From positions 124,001-188,000 of the forward strand of contig NZ_VTOX01000010.1 of NCBI RefSeq assembly GCF_012184415.1: DNA of 64,000 nt, in the 5' to 3' direction. This DNA comes from Ramlibacter lithotrophicus. Lineage in GTDB: Bacteria > Pseudomonadota > Gammaproteobacteria > Burkholderiales > Burkholderiaceae_C. Shown here piece after piece: positions 1 through 8,209 of this stretch. The first letter of the stretch is position 1. The number at the start of each line of letters is the position of its first letter. Made by a program: the position numbers and the translations under genes. The notes below the pieces were generated by a model. It was not told the origin of the DNA. It saw only the letters and a program-made list of their open reading frames with translations, and did not search any database.

Positions 1-679
1 CGAGTCCGGTGTGCACGTCGATCCAGGCGATGCGCGCGCGCCCCGCGCCGAACTCGCGCAGCGCGCGGCGCAGCGCCAGGTTGCTCCATGTCGGCGCGTG
101 GCCGCCGAAGAAAAGGCCGTCCGGATCCACGTACTGCCCGCCCGACACCGCGGCCTGCAGCGCGCGCATTCCATAGCGGGCGACGAAAGCGGCGAGGCGC
201 AAGGTGTTCATCGCGGGAGGAGGCCACTGGCGGGGGACGAGCAGCGGCGCGATCCGCTCGTAGTCCGGATTGACCGGCCGCGTCCGCGAAAAGTCGATGA
301 AGTTGCGATTGAGGTCGACGTTGTCCTCGGTCACGCGGCTGCCCCAGGAGAATCCGTGCGGATTGAGCGCGTGGATGAACAGCACCGCGACGCCGCGCTC
401 GCGGGCAGCCGCTTCGAGTTCATTGTCGAGCAGCAGCGCGACCTGCGCTCCCGAGCCAGCGTAGCCTTCGATGCCATGGCAGCCGCTGGACACGATCAGC
501 AGCGCTTGCGCGGCGGCGGGCCCCAGCACGGCGAGATCCATCGCCAGCGTCTCGCCGTCGGCGCCTGGCCGCGGCAGTACGTGCGAGCCCACCTGCAGCC
601 CGCGGCGGGTCGCCGCCTCCAGGAACCTGGAGCGCGCCTCGCCGTAGCTGCGCGAAAAGCAATCGATGCGCGACGTCAC
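1..679 (-). CDS. DUF2817 family zinc-peptidase-like protein (3' end outside window)
   Basis: The reading frame runs off the left edge, so only the first 226 residues are visible. The GTG start at 679 gives an N-terminus (MTSRIDCFSRSYGEARSRF) of the kind seen in DUF2817 proteins, which are related to M14 carboxypeptidases. HGIE near residue 65 matches the M14 HxxE zinc site, followed by LNPHG and NVDLNRNF, and the visible part ends at a WIDVHTG segment that would supply the third zinc histidine. The family function is not established; a metal-dependent amidase or peptidase is inferred. It lies 34 bp downstream of the small unknown gene on the same strand. Family call is confident, substrate unknown. 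Confidence 0.85.
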   Translation of the reverse strand, partial: MTSRIDCFSRSYGEARSRFLEAATRRGLQVGSHVLPRPGADGETLAMDLAVLGPAAAQALLIVSSGCHGIEGYAGSGAQVALLLDNELEAAARERGVAVLFIHALNPHGFSWGSRVTEDNVDLNRNFIDFSRTRPVNPDYERIAPLLVPRQWPPPAMNTLRLAAFVARYGMRALQAAVSGGQYVDPDGLFFGGHAPTWSNLALRRALREFGAGRARIAWIDVHTGL

Positions 680-713
680 GGCGGCGCCCCGGGCCGCCCG
701 CGCGCGGCGGCGC

Positions 714-1085
714 TCAGTGCGGCACGTCGCCGGCGTTGGCGGACGTCGAGCGTTCGAGCATCTGCGGCCGGGCCGAGTTGATCCAGGTCACCAGGGAAGC
801 GCCTTTCTCGGTGACGGCGAACATCCCTTCCTCTTCCTGCAGGTGGCCGGTACCGACCAGGAACTGCAGCTTGCCGGCGAAGTCTTCCAGGTTTTCGTAG
901 CGCTTCTCGAAGCGTGCCGCGATCAGGCTGCGGATATCGCTGCTGGAAGCTTGCGGCGTGGCGCTCATCACGGCCAGGATGCGCGCGCTCATGTTGCCGA
1001 CGTTGGAGGGGGTGAGCTCCGTGCAGACGGGAAAGCCCGCCGGGATGGAGCTGTTCTGCACGTGCCCGATGACCTCGATCTTCAT
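714..1085 (-). CDS. conserved hypothetical protein, possible winged-helix fold
   Basis: This encodes 123 residues starting at the ATG at 1085, preceded by AGGAG eight bases upstream; the longer open frame reaching 1160 lacks such a site. I do not recognise the family. The middle (about residues 35-95) alternates helical segments with a short VTEKG turn and a hydrophobic strand, which resembles a winged-helix domain, but there is no clear motif. No signal peptide, membrane segment or cysteine cluster is seen. It lies between the histidine kinase gene and the DUF2817 gene on the same strand; the 155 bp upstream are wide enough for its own promoter. Confidence 0.6.
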   Translation of the reverse strand: MKIEVIGHVQNSSIPAGFPVCTELTPSNVGNMSARILAVMSATPQASSSDIRSLIAARFEKRYENLEDFAGKLQFLVGTGHLQEEEGMFAVTEKGASLVTWINSARPQMLERSTSANAGDVPH

Positions 1086-1240
1086 TGGAGATGCTCCTGA
1101 GTTTCGATGGTTGCTACGCAGGTCGCGCGGCCCGCCTTGTGCGCGGGCCGGCAAGCACATTAGAGCAGGAGCCGCGGCGCCCGTCGCCGGCCCGTGACAA
1201 TTTTTCGATGCAGGTCAACAGCGCGCTGCGGCGGCCCTGT

Positions 1241-2278
1241 TCATTCATCCAGGCAGGCGGGCCGGGCGGCGGGCAGCGAGAACCAAAAGGTCGCGCCACG
1301 TCCGGGCGCGCCTTCGGCCCAGACGCGCCCGCCCTGGCGCTCGATGGTCCGCTTGACGATCATGAGCCCGACCCCGGAACCGGGGAACGCCCGGGCCGAA
1401 GGCAGGCGCGTGAACAGGTCGAACAGGCGCTGGCCCTCTTCCGGGCCGAAGCCGATGCCGTTGTCGGCGACGCTGAAGACGCGCTCGCCCGCCAGGTCGG
1501 CGGCGGCAATGCGAACGACCGGTGCGGGCGCATGCGCCGAATACTTGAGCGCGTTGGATAGCAGGTTGGTCCACACCTGGCGCAATCCGGCGCTGTCGGC
1601 CTGGACGATCCCCAGCGGCGCCAGTTCGATCCGCACGGCGGGCGCCACCTGCAACTCCTGGAGCAGCTCGCGCACCAGGGCGTCGCAGTCGACGGGGACC
1701 CGCTCCAGTCCCATCCGCTCGGCGCGCGACAACTGCAGGAGGCCGTCGATGATCTGCTGCATCAGCCGCGCATTGGCGTCGATCCGCGCGGCATAGTGCG
1801 TCACCTTGTCGTAGTCGCCCGCGCTCACGGCATGGCCAAGCGCCTGGGCGAACCCCTGCAGCCGGCCGGCCGGCGACGAGAGGTCGTGTGCCACCGCATG
1901 GGTGAACATCTGCAGCGCGCGATTGGCGGATTCCAGCGCCCGCGTGCGCTCCTGCACCCGTGCATCGAGCTCCTGGTTCGCCGCTTCGAGCTGGCGCCGT
2001 GCGGCCGTCCGGGCGGCGAGATCCCGCGCCAGGGCCCGGTTCGCCAGGTACAGGAGCAGGTAGACGACGGCCGCCGACACGACCACGAAACCCACGCCCT
2101 TCCACGTCTGGTACGCGGTGAGGCTTCCGACGGTGGCAAACACCCGTTCCCCGACGCGGTCCGAGAGCCAGATCCACAGCGTGCCGAGCGCGAGATAGGT
2201 GCCGGCGCCAAGCGCCGGAAACAGGCGAACCAGTCGTTTGCTGCCGAAGGCCAGTCGTCGGAAGGCGGCAGTGTGCAT
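1241..2278 (-). CDS. membrane sensor histidine kinase
   Basis: The 345-residue protein has two N-terminal membrane spans (about residues 18-38, ending LWIWLSDR, and 63-85) with a short external loop, an arrangement frequent in PAS-less or PAS-linked kinases. A coiled-coil linker follows, then a DHp domain with the phospho-acceptor histidine in HAVAHDLSSP, an N-box (NLLSNALKYS), a G1 box (DNGIGF) and a G2 box (GSGVGLMIVK). It should autophosphorylate in response to an unknown membrane or cytoplasmic signal. No response regulator is adjacent, so it is an orphan here. I chose the ATG at 2278; an alternative start at 2359 would overlap the ligase gene by 28 bp. Confidence 0.85.
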   Translation of the reverse strand: MHTAAFRRLAFGSKRLVRLFPALGAGTYLALGTLWIWLSDRVGERVFATVGSLTAYQTWKGVGFVVVSAAVVYLLLYLANRALARDLAARTAARRQLEAANQELDARVQERTRALESANRALQMFTHAVAHDLSSPAGRLQGFAQALGHAVSAGDYDKVTHYAARIDANARLMQQIIDGLLQLSRAERMGLERVPVDCDALVRELLQELQVAPAVRIELAPLGIVQADSAGLRQVWTNLLSNALKYSAHAPAPVVRIAAADLAGERVFSVADNGIGFGPEEGQRLFDLFTRLPSARAFPGSGVGLMIVKRTIERQGGRVWAEGAPGRGATFWFSLPAARPACLDE

Positions 2279-2331
2279 GGGATGCGGAACGGACCAGCCA
2301 TTGTGGAGCAAGCCGGCCTCGTCACACTTTC

Positions 2332-3045
2332 TTACCCGGGCGCGCCCGAGGCCGCCCACAGCGCACGTGCCAGCTCAGGTCCGAGCGCGCCGGGATCCAC
2401 GTCGATCCCGCCAGAGGTCGGGTATCCCAGGCTCCACGACGCGGACCCCAGGTGAACCCACCCGAGCAGGTCCCAGGGCACCGGCCGCAGCAGCAGCCCC
2501 GCGCTCAGGAGCACGCCCCACTTCCCGCGCCACTGAGCCAGGCCCAGCACCTTGCGCCCGCCGTCGTCCACGAGCTCGCCGTGCGAGAGGCCGGAGAAAC
2601 AGACCCAGTTGACGCCGAGTTCCACCGCCAGCCGGTTCTGCACGGCCGCCTCGGCCGGCCCGGCCTCACTGCAGGCGAAGCCCAGGGATTCGAGCGCCCG
2701 GGCCCATGCGGCGCCGAACTGACGAAAGGCTCCCACGATCCCGGCGGCGGCGAGCGGCGAGGCCGCCGGCACCAGCAGCGCGGCGCCCAGCATCCACGGG
2801 CCGGCGAGGACCGCCCCGCCACCGCTCGGCCGCTGCAGGACGCTGCAGCCCGCCTCGCGCGCGCGCTCGAGGGCCGGGGCGGCGGGCGTGCTGCTGCGCC
2901 CGTAGATGACGGCAGGCGCTTCGTAATGCACCAGGGCCAGGCGCGGCTGCTCGAGGCCGGCTGCGAGGCAGCGGGCGATCCACTCCTGCTCGGCTTGCGC
3001 CGACACGAGGAACTCCGGTTCGATCCGGTTCATGGCCCCGATCAT
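2332..3045 (-). CDS. lipoate-protein ligase A/biotin ligase-fold protein
   Basis: The 237 residues match the BPL/LPL catalytic domain. Visible are a substrate-loop motif RPSGGGAVLAGP (about residues 73-84), the expected catalytic lysine in GGRKVLGLAQWR (about 162-173) and a VNWVCF strand. The family transfers lipoate, octanoate or biotin to a lysine on carrier domains. The protein is shorter than E. coli LplA (about 340 residues) and lacks the C-terminal accessory domain, so it could be a LipM/LipL-like or octanoyl-handling relative rather than a true LplA. No lipoylated enzyme gene is nearby. A second in-frame ATG at 3033 is also possible. It is divergent from selO. Confidence 0.75.
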   Translation of the reverse strand: MIGAMNRIEPEFLVSAQAEQEWIARCLAAGLEQPRLALVHYEAPAVIYGRSSTPAAPALERAREAGCSVLQRPSGGGAVLAGPWMLGAALLVPAASPLAAAGIVGAFRQFGAAWARALESLGFACSEAGPAEAAVQNRLAVELGVNWVCFSGLSHGELVDDGGRKVLGLAQWRGKWGVLLSAGLLLRPVPWDLLGWVHLGSASWSLGYPTSGGIDVDPGALGPELARALWAASGAPG

Positions 3046-3153
3046 CGCTGCTGCGCTCGCCGCCTGGCCTGGGCAGCGCCCACCGTCGCGCGGCGAACGA
3101 GGTCATGGCGCCGGCCGACAGCGCCGCCGCCCGCACTTTGGCAGACTGCGGCC

Positions 3154-4671
3154 ATGCACACCGCCGGCAAGCCCTTGTTCCGCTTCGACAACACCTATGC
3201 CCGCGAGCTTCCCGGTCTGTACCTGCCCTGGAAACCGGCACCGGCGCCGGCGGCGAAGCTGTTGTTCCTCAACGAGCCGCTGGCCGACGAACTGGGCCTG
3301 GACCGTGCCGCCCTGCTGAGCGACGCCGGTGCGGCGATCTTCGCCGGCAACGCGGTTCCCGAAGGCGCCGATCCGCTCGCCCAGGCGTATGCCGGCCACC
3401 AGTTCGGCGGTTTCTCGCCGCAGCTCGGCGACGGGCGCGCCCTGCTGCTGGGCGAGGTCCTGGACCGCCAGGGCCGGCGCCGCGACATCGCCTTCAAGGG
3501 GTCCGGCCGCACGCCTTTTTCGCGCGGCGGCGATGGCAAGGCCGCCGTGGGCCCGATGTTGCGCGAGGTCCTGGTCGGCGAAGGGATGCACGCGCTGGGC
3601 ATTCCGACCACGCGCGCCCTGGCCGTAGCCGCCACCGGCGAGCCGGTCTGGCGCGACAGGGAACTGCCGGGTGCCGTGCTGGCACGGGTGGCGGCCAGCC
3701 ACCTGCGGGTGGGCACCTTCCAGTTCTTCGCGGCGCGCGGCGAGGTCGACAAGCTGCGCCAGCTCGCCGACTACGCGATCCGCCGCCACGATCCGGACCT
3801 TGACGGCGCGACCGGGCGCTACCTCGCGCTGCTGGAGCGCGTCAGCCAACGCCAGGCGATGCTGGTGGCGCAGTGGATGAACGCCGGTTTCATCCACGGC
3901 GTGATGAACACCGACAACATGACGATCTCGGGCGAGACCATCGACTACGGCCCCTGCGCGTTCATGGAAAGCTATGACCCGCAGGCCGTGTTCAGCTCGA
4001 TCGACCAGAACGGCCGCTACGCCTATGCCAACCAGCCGGCGATCGCCCAGTGGAACCTGGCCCGGCTGGCCGAGGCCTTGTTGCCGCTGATGGCGAGCGG
4101 CGACGACGCGCGCGCGACCGCCGAGGCGGTGACCCAGGCCACGGCGGTGCTCGAGGCCTTCCCCGGCCACTACCAGGCCGCCCTGCTGCGCGGCCAGCGC
4201 GTCAAGCTGGGCCTGGGGGACGGCGAGGGGGCGAGGGAAGCGGCCGACAGTGCGCTGGCCAACGAGTGGCTCGCGCTGCTGCAGGCGCAAGGCGTCGACT
4301 TCACGCTCGGGTGGCGGCGGCTGGCCGACGCGGCCGAAGGCAACGATGCGCCCCTGCTGGCGCTGTTCGCGCAGGACGAGCCGCTGCAGGAATGGCTGGC
4401 CCGCTGGCGCGCGAGGTGGACGGCCGAGGATGCGCTGCCGCCCGCGATGCGCGCCGCCGTCATGCGCCGCGCCAACCCCTGGATCATTCCGCGCAACCAC
4501 CGCGTGGAGGAAGCGCTGGAGGCGGCCTCCGAACGTGGCGACCTCGGCCCGTTCGAACGCCTGCTGGCCGCGCTGCGCCGTCCGTTCGAGGAGCGGCCCG
4601 AGGACGCCGCCTATGCCGAGCCGGCCCCGGCCGCCGTCACGGCGTGCTACCGGACTTTCTGCGGAACCTGA
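3154..4671 (+). CDS. selO: protein adenylyltransferase SelO (YdiU family)
   Basis: The 505-residue pseudokinase-fold protein belongs to the SelO family, which transfers AMP from ATP to Ser/Thr/Tyr of target proteins, linked to redox homeostasis. Family blocks are clear: GHQFGGFSPQLGDGRA, FKGSGRTPFSRGGDGKAA, MNTDNMTISGETIDYGP and RYAYANQP, carrying the nucleotide- and metal-binding residues. The C-terminus is FCGT, placing a cysteine at the antepenultimate position where the human homologue has selenocysteine. The ATG at 3154 fits the usual N-terminus. A long upstream extension of the same frame, overlapping the ligase gene, is not coding. Despite the name there is no direct link to the selenium cluster 4 kb away. 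Confidence 0.95.
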   Translation: MHTAGKPLFRFDNTYARELPGLYLPWKPAPAPAAKLLFLNEPLADELGLDRAALLSDAGAAIFAGNAVPEGADPLAQAYAGHQFGGFSPQLGDGRALLLGEVLDRQGRRRDIAFKGSGRTPFSRGGDGKAAVGPMLREVLVGEGMHALGIPTTRALAVAATGEPVWRDRELPGAVLARVAASHLRVGTFQFFAARGEVDKLRQLADYAIRRHDPDLDGATGRYLALLERVSQRQAMLVAQWMNAGFIHGVMNTDNMTISGETIDYGPCAFMESYDPQAVFSSIDQNGRYAYANQPAIAQWNLARLAEALLPLMASGDDARATAEAVTQATAVLEAFPGHYQAALLRGQRVKLGLGDGEGAREAADSALANEWLALLQAQGVDFTLGWRRLADAAEGNDAPLLALFAQDEPLQEWLARWRARWTAEDALPPAMRAAVMRRANPWIIPRNHRVEEALEAASERGDLGPFERLLAALRRPFEERPEDAAYAEPAPAAVTACYRTFCGT

Positions 4672-4717
4672 GCGGCACCGGCGCCCGGGCCGACCGCGCA
4701 GCCGCGCACCATCGCGG

Positions 4718-4762
4718 GCCGCCGCTGTAGGCCGCCGCTGTAGGCCGCCGTTGATCGGCGGC
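4718..4762. repeat. 13-bp tandem repeat ending in a hairpin
   Basis: Two perfect copies of a 13-base unit (GCCGCCGCTGTAG at 4718-4730 and 4731-4743) are followed by a degenerate third copy. The third copy forms a 7-bp stem (4744-4750 with 4756-4762) around a TTGAT loop. It lies 46 bp after the selO stop. It may weakly terminate selO transcripts, but no T-run follows. Confidence 0.55.
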
Positions 4763-4876
4763 GTAGGCCGCGCGCGCATCCTGCGCCTCCGGTCGCGCCA
4801 CCGTGACGGATTCCCGGCGCGCCGTGCCGGCGATGCCCTTCGCTCTCCTATAAAGGCCGCGATACAGGAGAACCGC

Positions 4877-6232
4877 ATGAACCTGCGAATCGCAGCCACG
4901 ATCCTCGCACTGGCCGCCGGCGCCGCGCACGCACAGGTCCCGTCGCCGACGTGCGCGAACATCGGCGCCCTCCAGGTACCCGGCGCCGAGAAGCAGGACA
5001 AGATCTGCCTGGCGGACCTTACGACGAAGTACCTGGTCGCCGTGAACCGCACGGACGCGAGCGACTGGGGCGCCCTGCATTCGCAGGCCACGCGCAACCC
5101 GCCCGGCGCCGTTCCCGGCATCCAGATCGACGGCTACTTCCCGGACACGTCGACGAGCAACGGCTACTTCGGCTGGTTCCACGATTCGCAGTTCGTCATC
5201 CGCCTTCCCGACAACTGGAACGGCAAGCTGGTGATCACCGGCGCACCCGGCGTGCGCCGGCAATATGCAAACGACTATCTGCTGTCCGACTGGTTCGTCG
5301 CCCGCGGCTATGCCTATGCGTCGACCGACAAGGGCAACAACGGCACCAGCTTCCAGAACGACGGGGTCGCGCCCGGCGACGCGATCGCCGAGTGGCACCA
5401 GCGCGTCAGCGAACTCACGGTCGCCGCCAAGGAAGTGGTGCGGCAACGCTACGGCGCCGGACCGACCTACACGTACATGACGGGCCTGTCCAACGGCGGC
5501 TACCTGACCCGCCACGCCCTGGAAAACCGGCCAGACCTCTACGACGGCGGCGTCGACTGGGAAGGCGTCTCCTGGCGCCCCGAAGGGCCCAACATCTTCA
5601 CCTCGCTGCCGCCGGCACTGCGCTGGTATCCCGCGTGGCGGGCGACGGGCGACGCCAACGCGTACGAGCAGATGATCGCCGCCGGCTATGCGCGCGGCTC
5701 GGAGTTCCTGTGGGAGCACCACTACTCGGTCTACTGGGACCTGACGCAGCGCACCTACCGCGAGGAAATGGACCCGACCTACGACGGCACGCTGAACGGC
5801 GGCGTCGCCTTCTGCCAGCCGGGCACGCCGTACTGCGATGCCGACTACCGGTACGCCGATCGCCCGCAGGCGGTCCGCGACGCGGTGTCGAGGATCTCCC
5901 TCACCGGCCGCATCGGCAAGCCGATGCTGACGCTGCACGGCACGCTCGATGCGCTGCTGCCGATCGCCACCAACTCGGACAACTACGCAGCGCTGGTCGG
6001 CAAGGCCGGGCGCGGCCACCTGCACCGCTACTACGTCGTGGAGGGCGGCAATCACGTGGACCAGCTCTACGACCTGTTTCCCGACCGCCTGCGCCCGATC
6101 GCGCCGTGCTACCGCGAAGCCTTCCTGGCGCTGGAGCGCTGGGTGGAGAGCACAGGCAAGCGGCAACCGCCCGGCAGCAAGAGCGTTGCCCGCGCCGGCA
6201 GCGACCTGGCCAACCAGTGTTCGCTGGAGTGA
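4877..6232 (+). CDS. secreted alpha/beta hydrolase, tannase/feruloyl-esterase-like
   Basis: The 451-residue precursor begins with a signal peptide (cleavage expected after AAHAQ near residue 22), so the product is periplasmic or secreted. The nucleophile elbow GLSNGG lies near residue 208. A C-terminal LHGTLDALLP (about 353-362) and GGNHVDQ (about 395) supply a plausible catalytic Asp and His. These features and the cysteine pairs fit the tannase/feruloyl esterase and 3-hydroxybutyrate-oligomer hydrolase side of the alpha/beta-hydrolase superfamily; substrate cannot be decided. The ATG at 4877 has an AGGAG site six bases upstream. It appears monocistronic, with a promoter region of about 200 bp. 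Confidence 0.75.
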   Translation: MNLRIAATILALAAGAAHAQVPSPTCANIGALQVPGAEKQDKICLADLTTKYLVAVNRTDASDWGALHSQATRNPPGAVPGIQIDGYFPDTSTSNGYFGWFHDSQFVIRLPDNWNGKLVITGAPGVRRQYANDYLLSDWFVARGYAYASTDKGNNGTSFQNDGVAPGDAIAEWHQRVSELTVAAKEVVRQRYGAGPTYTYMTGLSNGGYLTRHALENRPDLYDGGVDWEGVSWRPEGPNIFTSLPPALRWYPAWRATGDANAYEQMIAAGYARGSEFLWEHHYSVYWDLTQRTYREEMDPTYDGTLNGGVAFCQPGTPYCDADYRYADRPQAVRDAVSRISLTGRIGKPMLTLHGTLDALLPIATNSDNYAALVGKAGRGHLHRYYVVEGGNHVDQLYDLFPDRLRPIAPCYREAFLALERWVESTGKRQPPGSKSVARAGSDLANQCSLE

Positions 6233-6240
6233 GCGGGCCT

Positions 6241-6295
6241 ATTTTTACCCGGGTGATATTGACGCCGACAATTTAATCCGGGTAATATTCCAGGC
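6241..6295 (+). promoter_or_regulatory. promoter with two near-palindromic operators, predicted leaderless
   Basis: A -35-like TTGACG (6259-6264) and a -10-like TAATAT (6283-6288) are 18 bp apart. Only seven bases separate the -10 from the ATG at 6296, so transcription should begin at or next to the start codon, and no ribosome-binding site is present. Two 20-bp segments, 6241-6260 and 6270-6289, each match the ideal palindrome AATATTACCCGGGTAATATT at 17 of 20 positions. One abuts the -35 box and the other covers the -10, which fits repression. Confidence 0.6.
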
Positions 6296-6883
6296 ATGGA
6301 ATACGACCCCGCCCACAGCTACACGGTGTTCTCGGGCGCGCGCCGCCTTGCTTCGGGACCGCTGGAGGACGTCGCGGTGGCCGCCGTGCGGGCGGGCGAT
6401 CGCTCCGGGCCCCTGCTCGCCTTCAGCGACGCGACCGGCAGCCAGGTGGACCTGGACCTGCGCGGCGACGAAGCACAAGTGCGCGCCCGCTACCGGGCCG
6501 AGCCGCAGCCGGCGGCCCCGCGCGGCCGCGGACGTCCCCGCCTGGGCGTGGTGGCGCGCGAGGTCACGCTGCTGCCCGACCAGTGGGACTGGCTCGCATC
6601 TCAGCCGGGCGGAGCCTCCGTCGTGCTGCGCCGGCTGGTGCAGGAGGCGCGCCGGGCCGGCTCGGCGCGCGAGCGCCTGCGCCGCGCACAGGAGCGCAGC
6701 TACAAGGTGATGGTCGCGATCGCCGGCGACCGGGCCGGTTTCGAGGAAGCGGCGCGTGCCTTGTTCGCCGCCGACCTCGAGGCATTCCGCGGGCACACCG
6801 GACGGTGGCCGGCCGACATTCGCGAGCACCTGCTTCGGCTCGCCGACCCGGACCACGAAGCGACCGCGGGGACTGCCCAATGA
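6296..6883 (+). CDS. DUF2239 family protein, probable DNA-binding protein
   Basis: The 195 residues match the DUF2239 family (N-terminal YTVFSGARRLASGPL). The family has no assigned function. Near residue 75-82 is RGRGRPRLG, the core of an AT-hook. It is followed by an REVTLLPDQWDWLASQPGGASVVLRRLV segment that reads like a ribbon-helix-helix DNA-binding unit, so a DNA-binding role, possibly autoregulation through the upstream palindromes, is inferred. The last four bases overlap the GIY-YIG gene (ATGA), so the two are translationally coupled. The start codon is the first possible ATG and lacks a Shine-Dalgarno sequence. Confidence 0.8.
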   Translation: MEYDPAHSYTVFSGARRLASGPLEDVAVAAVRAGDRSGPLLAFSDATGSQVDLDLRGDEAQVRARYRAEPQPAAPRGRGRPRLGVVAREVTLLPDQWDWLASQPGGASVVLRRLVQEARRAGSARERLRRAQERSYKVMVAIAGDRAGFEEAARALFAADLEAFRGHTGRWPADIREHLLRLADPDHEATAGTAQ

Positions 6884-7239
6884 CCGCAGCCATCCACCAG
6901 CCGGACGCGACCCGGCGCCGCACGCTCTCGCGCCAGGCGCGCGACGCCTTCCCGCCGATGGGCGTCTACGCCGTACGCGACCGCGCCAGCGGCCTCGTCC
7001 GCGTGGGCTGCGCCCGTGACGTCCACGCGCGGCTGGGCCGGATCCAGTTCGAACTGCGCCTCGGCACCCACCCGGACAGAGAACTGCAGGCTGCGTGGCG
7101 GCAGGACGCCGCGCGCTTCTCGTTCGAAGTGCTGGAGCTCGTGAAGCAACGAACCGATCCGGCGTTCGACCATGCGGGCGAACTGCGCGTGCTGGAGCAG
7201 CTGTACCGCGACGAGCTGTGCGCAGGAGCGGCGCGATGA
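6880..7239 (+). CDS. GIY-YIG nuclease family protein, degenerate second motif
   Basis: The 119 residues contain a GIY-YIG-like core: GVY at 28-30, then VRVG at 40-43 where active enzymes usually have Y-I/V-G, and arginines at 51 and 54 in the position of the catalytic arginine region. GIY-YIG domains nick or cleave DNA; the altered second motif leaves activity uncertain. The start overlaps the DUF2239 stop by ATGA, so the pair forms one operon. Another ATGA at 7236 opens a third frame that soon collides with the convergent transporter gene and is probably not a gene. Confidence 0.75.
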   Translation: MTAAIHQPDATRRRTLSRQARDAFPPMGVYAVRDRASGLVRVGCARDVHARLGRIQFELRLGTHPDRELQAAWRQDAARFSFEVLELVKQRTDPAFDHAGELRVLEQLYRDELCAGAAR

Positions 7240-7276
7240 GCCTGGCGGCCCTGCACGCCCGCCTCGAAGGTGAACA

Positions 7277-8149
7277 TCAGCGCGCCCGCATCACCCACAG
7301 CCCCGCACCCAGCAGCAGGGCGATGCCGGCCCACGCCGGTGCGTTGGGGATGTGCCCCCACACGACGTAGCCGAGGACGATCCCGAACAGCAGGCCGCTG
7401 TAGCGGAACGGTGCGATCAGGCTCATTTCCCCGGCGCGCATGGCGACGGTGAGGAAGAAATACCCGCCGCTGAGGAACACGCTCGCGGCGGCCAGCAGTC
7501 CCAGTTGCGCGGGCGTGACCGGCGCCCACTGGTCGAACAGGCTCCACGCGCCGGTGAACAGCGTCACGGCGACGGCGGTGCTCAGCGTGATCAGCAGCGA
7601 CGGGATCGTGTGGTCGATGAACCGCGTCGCGAAATCGCGGCTCGCATGGAACAGCGTGCCCGCCAGGCACAGCAGCGCGTAGCCGCTGAACTCGCTGCCG
7701 CGCGGCTGCACCACCAGCAGCACGCCGGTGAAGCCGACGGCCAGCGCCAGCCAGCGGCCGGCATTCACCTGCTCGCGGAACACGAGCACCGCCAGCAGCG
7801 TGATCACCAATGGCGTGGCCATGTTGATGGCCAGCGCGTTGGCCAGCGGAATGTGGAACAGGGAGAGCAGGTACGCGACCGTCCCCAGGGTGTCGAGTCC
7901 TGCCCGCCCCAGGACGCGCCGGTCGGCCAGGTCCGCCAGCCGACGCGTCGCGCCCATGAAGTGGGCGACGACCAGCAGCAGCGCGGAGGCCATCAGCCCG
8001 CGCAGGAAGATCAACTGGGACGCCGGCAAGGTCTCGCTCACGTACTTCACGAGCGTGTCGTTGACGACGAAACTGGCCATGCCGGCGGAGATGGCGAGCA
8101 CGCCGCGGCGATTGGCGGCATGCAGCGCGGCGGCTGCGTGTGGGGTCAT
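7277..8149 (-). CDS. EamA/DMT-family membrane transporter
   Basis: The 290-residue protein has ten predicted membrane spans in two repeated five-helix halves, as in the drug/metabolite transporter superfamily; the second half begins near residue 150 and includes FRYSGLLFGIVLGYVVWG. Such proteins export amino acids, purines or other small molecules. The gene lies 60 bp downstream of senC on the same strand, with a GC-rich inverted repeat but no T-run between them. Co-transcription with senB-senC is therefore possible, and export of a selenium metabolite is one speculative role. Substrate is unknown from sequence. Confidence 0.85.
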   Translation of the reverse strand: MTPHAAAALHAANRRGVLAISAGMASFVVNDTLVKYVSETLPASQLIFLRGLMASALLLVVAHFMGATRRLADLADRRVLGRAGLDTLGTVAYLLSLFHIPLANALAINMATPLVITLLAVLVFREQVNAGRWLALAVGFTGVLLVVQPRGSEFSGYALLCLAGTLFHASRDFATRFIDHTIPSLLITLSTAVAVTLFTGAWSLFDQWAPVTPAQLGLLAAASVFLSGGYFFLTVAMRAGEMSLIAPFRYSGLLFGIVLGYVVWGHIPNAPAWAGIALLLGAGLWVMRAR

Positions 8150-8209
8150 GCGAGGCGCGATCTTACCCGCGGCGCGGCGCGGGACCCGCGCCGGTGCGCC
8201 GCCGCCGGG

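Noticed and set aside
3154-4671. selO as part of the selenium cluster
   Set aside because: SelO is an AMPylase named for selenocysteine in animal homologues; it does not metabolise selenium and is separated by several unrelated genes.
7236-7370. Possible third gene of the DUF2239/GIY-YIG operon starting with an ATGA overlap
   Set aside because: After about 14 residues the frame runs antisense into the EamA gene and gives no protein-like sequence; at most it is a vestige.
8176-8192. Inverted repeat GGCGCGGG/CCCGCGCC between senC and the EamA gene as a terminator
   Set aside because: Practically no loop and no T-run on either strand; GC-rich dyads of this size are frequent here.
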